Assembly (NCBI RefSeq): GCF_009906835.1
Contig: NZ_CP047652.1
Location: 815,001-879,000 of the forward strand
Reading direction: 5' to 3'
DNA length: 64,000 nt
Source of the DNA: Aristophania vespae
GTDB lineage: Bacteria; Pseudomonadota; Alphaproteobacteria; Acetobacterales; Acetobacteraceae
The notes beneath the pieces are model-generated. The model was not told where the DNA came from. It saw only the letters and a program-made list of their open reading frames with translations, and made no database searches. A program made the position numbers and the translations under genes. Shown here piece after piece: positions 29,266-37,266 of the stretch (positions within the stretch are counted from its first letter, which is position 1; every line of letters starts with the position of its first letter).

Positions 29266-30942
29266 TTATTTTGCCATAACAGTCCAGTTTGTGCCGTTAC
29301 AGAAGGCGACAATCACGAAAGAGCCGCCGCCAGAAACGATATCGCCCCAATTATTGACAGCGCTATCATTGACGCTTTGTATCTGTCCCCCTATAGCGGC
29401 AGAGCAGGCGGGCAAAGAGGCATATTTGACGCCTTTAAGTTTCAGTCCGTCATTAAGGGTTGTAAGCCCGTTTTGCCTGTTGATCTGTAACGGAAAATCA
29501 AGGGAAGCTCCAGAATCATCTTTGCGGGCGATATAGAAATCGGAGCCGGCATTATTTCCGCTCTCAGCCGTTGAATCGGTTCCGGCTTCCCATCGTGTTG
29601 AACCGGCACTTTCGAAATTGACATAACGCCATGTTCCCGCAGCGTCGTTAACTCCTAGTGAAGTGCCGCGCACATTACCCATTTTATCGACCCAGAACAG
29701 ATTACGACCTTCTGCATCAGTGCCCCGGAAGAAATTTCCGCTTTCTCCATTTATGAACTCACCTGCCACGTAATTATCGACAGCAGCTGTGACTGACATG
29801 CCGCGTGTCCATCTTGCGCAGATATTATAACGCGCATTACTTCCAACACCATTTGTCTGGTAAACGGTTTCGCCGTTTCCGTTTTTAGCTGGTGCAGGTG
29901 CTGTTATGCTTTCAAAGGGCGTGCAGTTTATTTCAATCCCCTCAGACCATTCAGAACCAAGACCCCAAGGGCTATGACCTGCCAATATAGAGGACTGGGC
30001 GCTGCCTGTGGCATATGAGAGGATAAAATGGTCGCGTGTGATCCCGCCATCTCTTGGCGCATTAATCAGATTGACATTATCCTCAACCATAATCCCCGAG
30101 TTTGAATTGACATTAAGCGCCCTGTTTTCAAGTTCTGTGCTGATTGAAGAACCGAACCCGTTGCCAGAACTGCTGGTCTGACCATCCTGTCCTGTATCAG
30201 CGGCGAGATAGAGGCAGGCAATCCAGTTTCGGAACTTTCCATTATTGGTAAGATTATTGCTATTGGGCGACTTGTGGTTGGGCAGACATTCAATGTCCAT
30301 GCCGATATTAGTTGTACTTGGTCCTTGCCAAACACTGGCAGGATCCATGATGAACTTATAGTTTGTCGCAATCAGGCACGGTTGGGTGTAAGGGGAGAAA
30401 ATATTACCCGTGCAATGAGACGGATCTCCGATGGCAGTCCCTTGGAATCTGTTATTACCCAGAAAATAAGTGCCTATTGGAGAATAGACCTTTGTATTTG
30501 AAGGCCATGCCCAGTTATAGTTGGGATATATGCCTCCATAAAACTCACCACTATTTAACATATAGCCGGCAGATGTCTTAGGAAAAAAGATCGGAAGTGT
30601 CCCAGCTGATTTGACGGCGTCAGAGATTACAGTGCCATCATCGGTTGAACCATCGCCCACAGCGCCGTAGTCCATAACGGTTGGTACCGTTTTGAAGTGG
30701 GTGAGCGGAGACGTGAGGCTTGCTGGCGATCCCGTTCCAGAGACGCGCTGATTGCCATCAAGCATAGCGCCCTTGATTGCCGGACTATTTAGGGTTGCAT
30801 TCTGGACACCTGCCTTGACTGCAAGGGCATTTTTCAAGCCCGTGGGGCCTTCAAGAGAAGCGTGTGACGTTAATGTTGGAGCAGATTGCGCCAGTGCGAG
30901 GGAGGGAAAAAAGACACAGCCTATAATAAAAAAGCGTTTCAT
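29266..30942 (-). CDS. Secreted pectate-lyase-fold / tail-spike-like protein
   Basis: 558 residues when started at ATG 30942, which begins a good signal peptide (KRFFIIGCVFFPSLALA-QS). An upstream ATG at 30969 would put nine residues before it. The segment TVMDYGAVGDGSTDDGTVIS is the entry motif of the pectate-lyase-3/tail-spike beta-helix domain. The C-terminus (GGQIQSVNDSAVNNWGDIVS and FCNGTNWTVMAK) is typical of phage tail-fibre tips. The combination of a Sec signal and a tail-fibre tip is odd: phage tail proteins are not normally exported this way. Base composition is richer in G+C than the flanking AT-rich DNA, a sign of transfer. It could be a domesticated surface adhesin or glycan-degrading enzyme. 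Confidence 0.7.
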   Translation of the reverse strand: MKRFFIIGCVFFPSLALAQSAPTLTSHASLEGPTGLKNALAVKAGVQNATLNSPAIKGAMLDGNQRVSGTGSPASLTSPLTHFKTVPTVMDYGAVGDGSTDDGTVISDAVKSAGTLPIFFPKTSAGYMLNSGEFYGGIYPNYNWAWPSNTKVYSPIGTYFLGNNRFQGTAIGDPSHCTGNIFSPYTQPCLIATNYKFIMDPASVWQGPSTTNIGMDIECLPNHKSPNSNNLTNNGKFRNWIACLYLAADTGQDGQTSSSGNGFGSSISTELENRALNVNSNSGIMVEDNVNLINAPRDGGITRDHFILSYATGSAQSSILAGHSPWGLGSEWSEGIEINCTPFESITAPAPAKNGNGETVYQTNGVGSNARYNICARWTRGMSVTAAVDNYVAGEFINGESGNFFRGTDAEGRNLFWVDKMGNVRGTSLGVNDAAGTWRYVNFESAGSTRWEAGTDSTAESGNNAGSDFYIARKDDSGASLDFPLQINRQNGLTTLNDGLKLKGVKYASLPACSAAIGGQIQSVNDSAVNNWGDIVSGGGSFVIVAFCNGTNWTVMAK

Positions 30943-31022
30943 AGATTTTATATTTCCATAACGGGCCAATAGAGTAATTGACCTAAAAAAAAGAGAGGGG
31001 CGAAAAGGCCCATAAAGGGAAC

Positions 31023-31283
31023 TTATGTGTTGGCTGTCCTGATTATATTCAGGGCAGAAAATGAGAGAGAAACAATAAATGGCGATGCGTCCTGCTCGTT
31101 AGAAAAAGCAAGGCGCACTGTGAGACACCACATAATGGCGTCCCAATATTCAGGGGTAGAATCAGTGCATCTTCTGGTCTGAAACTGGTAAGCAAGTGTT
31201 CTTTGAACAAGCGCATTCTGGTTGCGGCGGAGCGTCAATGCCATGCAAGTGATCATTATATTATTGATGATATTTTTGGCCAT
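31023..31283 (-). CDS. Small phage-like protein
   Basis: 86 residues, upstream of the tail-spike-like gene on the same strand. The C-terminal half (TPEYWDAIMWCLTVRLAFSN and SFSALNIIRTANT) resembles the end of head-tail or tail-tubular phage proteins, in which an alpha-helical tract ends in ALxxARTxD. The N-terminal part lacks the rest of such a domain, so it is probably a truncated remnant. Confidence in the family is low. Confidence 0.4.
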   Translation of the reverse strand: MAKNIINNIMITCMALTLRRNQNALVQRTLAYQFQTRRCTDSTPEYWDAIMWCLTVRLAFSNEQDASPFIVSLSFSALNIIRTANT

Positions 31284-31757
31284 GTTATTACCTGAAAGAT
31301 CAGGGGATTAACCTCGTTTTCTGCCAGTCACGCTATAATGCTGACCGTGTGCCAGTTAGGCTCCGGAAAAAGCTAGATTTCATACCAACCACAAAATAGT
31401 AACTGAAGATTATATCATAATAAAAGAGAATAAGCAATATGATTTTCTTTGAATGATAAATCTAAAGTGTTTCATTCCACATATGAAAATTGAAAACATT
31501 ACATATAAAGGCTTAAAGCGTTTCTTTACGATAGGAAATGCAAAAGGGTTTTTGGATGATGTAACTCTTATCCGTCTTGTGCTTGTAAATCTTCAGGCGG
31601 CTTCTTTCAGGAAGATATTATCAGCCACTTAATTTCGACGTCCATTTTCTGAAAAAAGATCAGGCCAAATATTGGTTCATGACTGTTTCTAAGAACTAGT
31701 GCCTTATTTTTTTGTCGTTCATGATAAAAAATTTATTAACCGAATCTGAAAATTATT

Positions 31758-32099
31758 GTGGCTTTTAAAATGCACTCTTCCTTGGCCATGCCTGCCAGAA
31801 AGCGACAGAAGGAAGCCGTTATCACTCCTGAAAAAACATTTTTTAAAAAACTTGCTGAAAGCTTGTTTATTTTCCGCCAAGCTCTTAGTGCCGTCTTAAA
31901 TGGCCGCTCTGACTTGATTCTTTTTCTGGCATTAAGACTTGAGAAAACACAGAGTGTTAAGGCTAATGCGCTAATGAAAATACTGACCACTTATGAGATG
32001 GCAGTAGCTCGTGAGAGAAAAAAATATTTTCAGGTGAAATCATTATCTACGAGGAATAGGAGGGCCAAGATGAGGCTTTCAGTTGAGAGGCTTATATAG
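31758..32099 (+). CDS. Hypothetical basic protein
   Basis: Up to 113 residues from GTG at 31758 (an ATG at 31770 gives 109). Lysine- and arginine-rich and predicted helical (KRQKEAVITPEKTFFKKLAE, ALRLEKTQSVKANALMKIL). No family recognised and no clear ribosome site. A reverse-strand frame overlaps it, so either or neither may be real. Confidence 0.3.
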   Translation: MAFKMHSSLAMPARKRQKEAVITPEKTFFKKLAESLFIFRQALSAVLNGRSDLILFLALRLEKTQSVKANALMKILTTYEMAVARERKKYFQVKSLSTRNRRAKMRLSVERLI

Positions 32100-33879
32100 A
32101 AATATTGTGAAGTTAATGGGGTGGTTCAGCCCCGCACGTAAAAGAAGCTCATAGCCCAGAGTTTATGAGGCACGATTCATGGCTCATTTCCAATCAGTGG
32201 CTTTTTTAGACGCATTAGTAAAAGCACAAGAAAATGGTCAATTTTTTTGGTAATAATTTATTTTATTAAATGGGTAAAATAGCTTGATCTATTTTGCGTA
32301 AATTTTTCTAAATCATTGATAATTATGTATTTACTTAAAATCTCAATATAAAATTAACTTAAACTGTCTCAATCTTTTATAAGTCAAACTTTATAAATAT
32401 GTCTCTCAAAAAGCCTCATAATGAAAAATCATATTTCATCTCATCACCAGTAATGTAGCAACTTAAAATTGTGTCTGTTTTTTACGGTTTTACTAACGCT
32501 ATAACAAACTTAAGGCTCTAATCAGACTTAATTTAAAGAAAGTTAGTCACAACCTATAAGGGCATTATTACCCCATCATAAATATGCAATCACGCTTTGT
32601 TTAAAAAATTAACAAACTCTCAAAATTAAGAAATGATTGTTATAGAGAAAATTATCATCACTTAATAATTGCAACTTACTAACCCTTGACTTTACAAAAA
32701 ATAAGGGCGTGTTCATAATAAACGGGCCATAGTGGCTGCCACCACCATGGTTTTATCATAATCTAAGTCAGTCTAAGAAAGAAAACTTAGATTATGACTA
32801 TTTACGTTATGAGCATGTTAAGTCATGCAAATGCTAGTCTATTAAATTATACCAGTATGGTGGGTATCAGGCCGGTGCTTACTTTGCGTCTTGCTCTAAA
32901 AAGGCAAATTGTAAAGTTAAAATGCTGCCTCGCACGCCTATTACACAGATTTTTTATATATACATTTTCGCACAAAAGTCATAGCTTCGCAGAACCGGTG
33001 AATATAGGCAGGGGTCATTTATTGCCTTTTTATCAGGCACCCTGGCCATCAGTTCTGAAAGAGGTGACCGCCATGTTACAAGGGTAGCATAGCGTCATGA
33101 GGCCTAATACGGACTATGAGCAGTGCATCGAAGGTCACTCCGCCGCTCATAATCTAAACAAAATACACAAATTTTCTTTCTTAATCCATAGTTTTAATGT
33201 TTTTAAAATTAAAAATTAATGCCAGACTTTAACCCTAAACCAACTTATTTGTTATCAGTATAACAACCTATAGTTGTTTTTTTCATTTCGAGCTCTTACT
33301 AAAAACAGAATAAAATATTGCTTCTAATCCAATCTGATCCAAGAAAGATAATTACAACTTATAAGTGTATAAACATTTTTTATAAATTTATATTCACGTC
33401 TTATTTAAAACATTAATAAAGTCTCAATAAAAAATAAATAGCTTTGTCTCTGCACATGCTGGAAACATTGTATTTCTGTAGTCACACTCTGATAAGAGCT
33501 CAGCTCATTCTCTCATGTGCAAAAATATTTTCCACTCTGACACGTTTGGCCATAAGCAAGCGGTCCATCCATCCACTTACGCGCGAAAATTATCACGTAA
33601 AACAACTTTAGGTTGAGAACGCTGCCGACTCATCTTCGCATATGTAAAAAATATAATCTCTTAGATGTTACTCTATTTTTCTTGGCCCTTTTTATAGCCT
33701 CTTTATTGTGTTTTTTTTGGCATATTTTTTAGTCCGACTTAGTTATTTTCCTAATGTTTAGCAAATTTTTAATAATGACCGCTAAGTATAATTCTAATAA
33801 AAATAATTTAAGCTTTGTTAAGCGCAAAAGAAAAAAACGCCCTTGACGAATAGGAAATAATAGTTCTATCCAAAAAGCA
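32100..33879. other. Long AT-rich region with decayed coding traces
   Basis: About 1.8 kb with no convincing intact gene. A plus frame at 32794-33087 (97 residues, ending in SHKSHSFAEPVNIGRGHLLP and VLKEVTAMLQG) runs on in frame past its stop with DYEQCIEGHSAAHNLNK, suggesting a decayed gene of the prophage-associated type. A 13-bp inverted repeat, TCATAATCTAAGT (32756-32768) and ACTTAGATTATGA (32785-32797), precedes it. Two stretches (about 32510-32640 and 33320-33430) look like diverged copies of one another. Confidence 0.4.
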
Positions 33880-33911
33880 GGCCGCAAGAGTGTTGACGCA
33901 CTCAAGCGGCC
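33880..33911 (+). promoter_or_regulatory. Stable hairpin in the leader of the 33951 gene
   Basis: GGCCGC (33880-33885) pairs with GCGGCC (33906-33911), and GAGTG (33888-33892) with CACTC (33899-33903), separated by facing AA/AA and closed by loop TTGACG. It is GC-rich in a very AT-rich setting and ends 39 bases before the start codon of the next gene. No T run follows, so a terminator is unlikely; an RNA leader controlling that gene, or a small RNA, is more plausible. Confidence 0.5.
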
Positions 33912-33950
33912 CTAACCGCAACCGTCCTTTAAAGCAGAAAGGAACTGGCC

Positions 33951-34367
33951 ATGGCTAACCCTGGTGGTAGCATGTCTTATAGTGTCATTTCTAGTGGCTT
34001 TTCACCATTAGAGCGCTATTCATCACAATTTTACGATGCCCCTGCAAATTTATTTTCCTATTACGTAACAATTTATATTAAGACACGCATCTACTTCCGA
34101 ACGAAAAAAGAGGTTTTAGAAAGGCGCTATGGTCGCGGCGCAATCTCTTTATTTCGGTTTCTTCGGAAGTCAGACATAATCCCACATTCATCTTTTTCAA
34201 CTCATGGTTGTAAAATGGCAAGCCACTTTACCAAACTCGCTGTTCAAGCCATTAGCGCAGGCTCGTTTGGTGTTTGGCAAGACTCTTATAGAAGGCTCTA
34301 CTTCTCTAAGATTTTTGAGCCATTTAAGGCCTATGAGCAAAAAAAGATGATGAAAGGAATTTCATAA
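33951..34367 (+). CDS. Hypothetical basic protein with structured leader
   Basis: 138 residues starting at ATG 33951 (ANPGGSMSYSVIS), with AAAGGAA about eight bases upstream. Basic and aromatic-rich (RYGRGAISLFRFLRKSD, FGVWQDSYRRLYFSKIFEP). No signal peptide. I cannot assign a family; the context of leader hairpin and prophage-like debris recalls small prophage-borne regulators of the Icd/Ash type, but this is a guess. It is followed by the 145-bp repeat array. Confidence 0.5.
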   Translation: MANPGGSMSYSVISSGFSPLERYSSQFYDAPANLFSYYVTIYIKTRIYFRTKKEVLERRYGRGAISLFRFLRKSDIIPHSSFSTHGCKMASHFTKLAVQAISAGSFGVWQDSYRRLYFSKIFEPFKAYEQKKMMKGIS

Positions 34368-34489
34368 GATAAGGCGGTTATCGTAAAATTGGGCCATGAG
34401 AGATAGTCTCTCTCATGGTCTGGGTTGCTGATAAACGCCTTATCTGGACTGAAATATTATTTAAAATTAGAAAAATAATGTGAATTTTT

Positions 34490-35430
34490 AAAGAAGATTT
34501 CCGTAGGTTTGAGGTAGTTTTGAATTCCCAAAGAAATTGTCATGTTTTTAAACACAAACCAGCCTTTTAATGGAGCATCCAGTGTTTAAAGCGTATATTT
34601 CCTTGGTATGAGGTAGGCTTTTAACTACCAAATAAATAGAGGCCTTTTTTCTTAACTCAGCGTGGCCTTCTAAAAAAGCATTCTATTGTTTAAAGCAGGT
34701 TTGAATTTTGCAGAGCTTAAGCGAATAAAGGCAATATTTTAAAAGCTGTATTTCGAAAGTTTGATGCAATTCCTAGCCATAAAAAGAATTATCAAAGTCT
34801 CTTTTCAATGCGTGATAGTTTTTTGAGTAAGTGTCAGTTTTTCAAAAGCAGCTTTAATATTTGCAGAGTTTGAGCGGGCGAAAATAAAGTTCACAACCAA
34901 TATTTTCAGGCTTAAGGCAGTTTCCAAATATAAAAAAACAATTTTCTTTTTTAACGTGGAGTAGTTTCTAAAAAGAGCGTCAAATTCTCAAAATCAAGCT
35001 TAAATTTTTTAGAGCCCAAGTGGGTGAAGGCAAAGTTAGAAACATATATGTCTCAAAATTGAGATAGTTTTTAAATATGTAAAAATATTACTGTCTTTTC
35101 TAAACCGTAATGGCTTTTGAAAAAGTGTTTAGCTTTTGAGATGAGTTTGAATTTTGCGAAATTAAAGCGAATGAAAACCCGTCTCTAAAATAAATTTCAC
35201 AGGATTGAGGAAGTTCTTAGCTTTAGAAAATTCCCCCCATTTTTCAGCACGAAATAGGTTTTGAAAAGTGAGGTAGCTTTTCAAACTAGATTTGAATTTT
35301 GCAGAGATTAAGTGGATAAAATGAAATTAAAACACATATTTTGCGAGCTTTAAAATAGCTTTTGGTCATAAAAAAATTGCCATTGTTTCTTTTCTATAAA
35401 AAGCAGCCTTCTAAAAGTAGCCCGGTAGCG
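34490..35430 (+). repeat. Degenerate tandem array, period about 145-153 bp
   Basis: The core TTTGAATTTTGCAGAG recurs, exactly or with changes, at 34700, 34853, 35000, 35146 and 35291. Each core is followed at the same distance by a run resembling AAxxCATATTTxxxxxxTTTGAGGxAGTT, then TTTTC...TTTTGAAAA. Two shortened units can be seen before 34700 and the last fades near 35430, giving about seven units. Units differ by many substitutions, so the array is old or under relaxed constraint. No long frame crosses it; the sequence between 34368 and 35681 has no gene that I can see. Confidence 0.8.
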
Positions 35431-35681
35431 TGAACTTTAGAATTTATTTGTGCGCAAATTAACCAGAGTAAGGCTTATAGTATGGAGTGAAGCAAATGAA
35501 ATACTCATAAATGCTGCATATGCCCAAAATGTTAAGCAGCTATTCATTAAAAGTATCTTTTCGTTGCTTCATTTAAGACAAAAAATAATTATAAATATTA
35601 ATTTCTAAATTAGAAAAATATCTAGAAGTTAATTAGAAAGAATGATATTAAAATTTCGTTAACAGTTATTAAGGTTATATT

Positions 35682-36041
35682 ATGAAACATTTATTTGTTG
35701 GTCTTGTTCTCGCTTTTAGTTTTTGTAGTACTGCTTTTGCAAGTAAAGGTGGAAGTCTTAAATATTTTCTTATAGGATATGGCCATGATAGTTGTGAATC
35801 TTATTTAAATTCAAACGATAAAATCACTAATCTCAGTGTCAAAAATTGGGTGGCTGGTGCATTCAGTGTATTAGACTTCGCGATGGTATATCAAACAAAA
35901 AAAGAATATCTTATGAAAAAAGGATATTCAGGTAGCGAAGTATTAAGCCATTTTGAAGATACTTGTAGAAAACACCCTAAATATATTATCCATCAAGCAG
36001 TAGGAGCTACTTACAAGGAATTAATTTCAGGTATAGATTAA
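35682..36041 (+). CDS. Small secreted protein, Rap1a/HdeA-like
   Basis: 119 residues with a signal peptide (KHLFVGLVLAFSFCSTAFA-SK) and AAGGT about eight bases before ATG. The mature part has two cysteines: DSCESYLNSND, then VKNWVAGAFSVLDF, then FEDTCRKHPKYIIHQAVGA and TYKELISG. Spacing of C...YL...WV.G..S...C...P...AV...Y..L resembles the short Rap1a/Tai or HdeA-type periplasmic helical proteins. It is a stand-alone gene in an otherwise empty AT-rich region. Role unknown; periplasmic stress or immunity are family-based possibilities. Confidence 0.65.
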   Translation: MKHLFVGLVLAFSFCSTAFASKGGSLKYFLIGYGHDSCESYLNSNDKITNLSVKNWVAGAFSVLDFAMVYQTKKEYLMKKGYSGSEVLSHFEDTCRKHPKYIIHQAVGATYKELISGID

Positions 36042-37203
36042 GTAAGTAAATTTTTCTTCAATGTCTGAATTTTATTAGCAAATGTTGTACGGTTGTACAA
36101 AGGAAGAGCGTAAAGCGCTAAACTATTTAGCGTTTCTATGATACTTAATGAAGTGAACGTAGCATTTACGCTATAACTTCCTTTGTACGATTATGAATTT
36201 TTAAGTTTTTCAAGAATGGGCCAAAAGCAGATTTGTTCTGCCAGCCCGTTCTGCGTAATTAATGGTTTAGACTGTAGATTATCTATGTTTAAGCTAAGTC
36301 GATTTCTTTTTTATAGTTTTGTCTGAAAAATGTGACTGGCGCGTCATAATTATATATGGCATGTCAATTTCGTTTAATGATGTAGATGATGTGCTTGCAG
36401 ATAAAAAAGGGATTTATAACATTATTTTTTTCTAGACAGCTCTTTTATGTTTTGATTTGGAATGCCTAATCATATACTAAAAATTTATTTATTATTAGGC
36501 TTGCATATAAAGACTTTGTATATAAAAAATTAGCTAAAATAAGAGAGCTCTGACACGCAGTTGTAGGATTTTATAATTTCCTATCAGCGAGTTAGCTTTA
36601 TAAAATTTTTATATGCTTATCAATTATTACCTTGTAATCTATGGATGTTTACAATTTTAGTTATTTGTGAATTGGGAAATCTACATAATTCAATTCAGTA
36701 AAAATTTTTTGAGTATCAAATTTAATTTATTGTGCAGCTCATTTGAATTTGATGAATAAATAAAGTTATATTTGAAATTCAGAATAAAATTATTGAGTAA
36801 AAAATCGCCTCTTAATTGTATTGAGAGGTGAGGATAGTTCGATGCTCTTTCTAAACGTGCTTATTGATGCTTTTTTTTAATATGAGACTAGTTATGTAGA
36901 ACCTGCAATGTGAGATGTGGCGTCATTGACTCTTGGTTGTCATGTTGCGGGTGAGCAAATCGTTATGACTTATAATTTTAAAATAGCTGATTGATGACCA
37001 CTAGCTTTGCTCCTTTAATACTTTAAATGGTTGATGCATAAAAATATTATCGCATATGGTAGTGACGCAAGATAGAAGTTAGTGGTAATTAAGGTCAATA
37101 ATTTTTATGCATAAATAAACTGCAATCTATAGCTGAAGCTATAAAATAACAAGTATGTTATTTATTTAAAAATAATTTTTAAAATCATTTTATAACTTTA
37201 TAT
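36042..37203. other. AT-rich stretch without genes, holding a large cruciform
   Basis: No open frame of interest. The single striking feature is the inverted repeat at 36095-36188, listed separately. The rest is low-complexity AT-rich sequence. Confidence 0.5.
36095..36188. repeat. 94-bp nested inverted repeat (MITE-like or structured RNA)
   Basis: Outer arms GTACAAAGGAAG (36095-36106) and CTTCCTTTGTAC (36177-36188); next arms AGCGTAAA (36107-36114) and TTTACGCT (36165-36172); inner perfect hairpin CGCTAAA (36116-36122)/TTTAGCG (36126-36132). The arms are 20 bp with four extra bases on one side. It resembles a miniature inverted-repeat element or a large RNA fold. No target duplication was recognised beside it. 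Confidence 0.7.
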
Positions 37204-37235
37204 AAAAAAATATCCCGCAATCATTACGGGATATT
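37204..37235 (-). terminator. Terminator of the TonB-receptor gene
   Basis: ATATCCCG (37210-37217) and CGGGATAT (37227-37234) form the stem. On the minus strand it is followed by seven T bases. It lies about 30 bases past the receptor stop codon. Confidence 0.88.
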
Positions 37236-37266
37236 TAAGTAACTATGGCTACAAGATTTTTTCTAA

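Noticed and set aside
31736-31990. Minus-strand 84-residue hydrophobic frame
   Set aside because: It is the mirror of the plus frame at 31758 with no ribosome site; its hydrophobic N-terminus is weak evidence.
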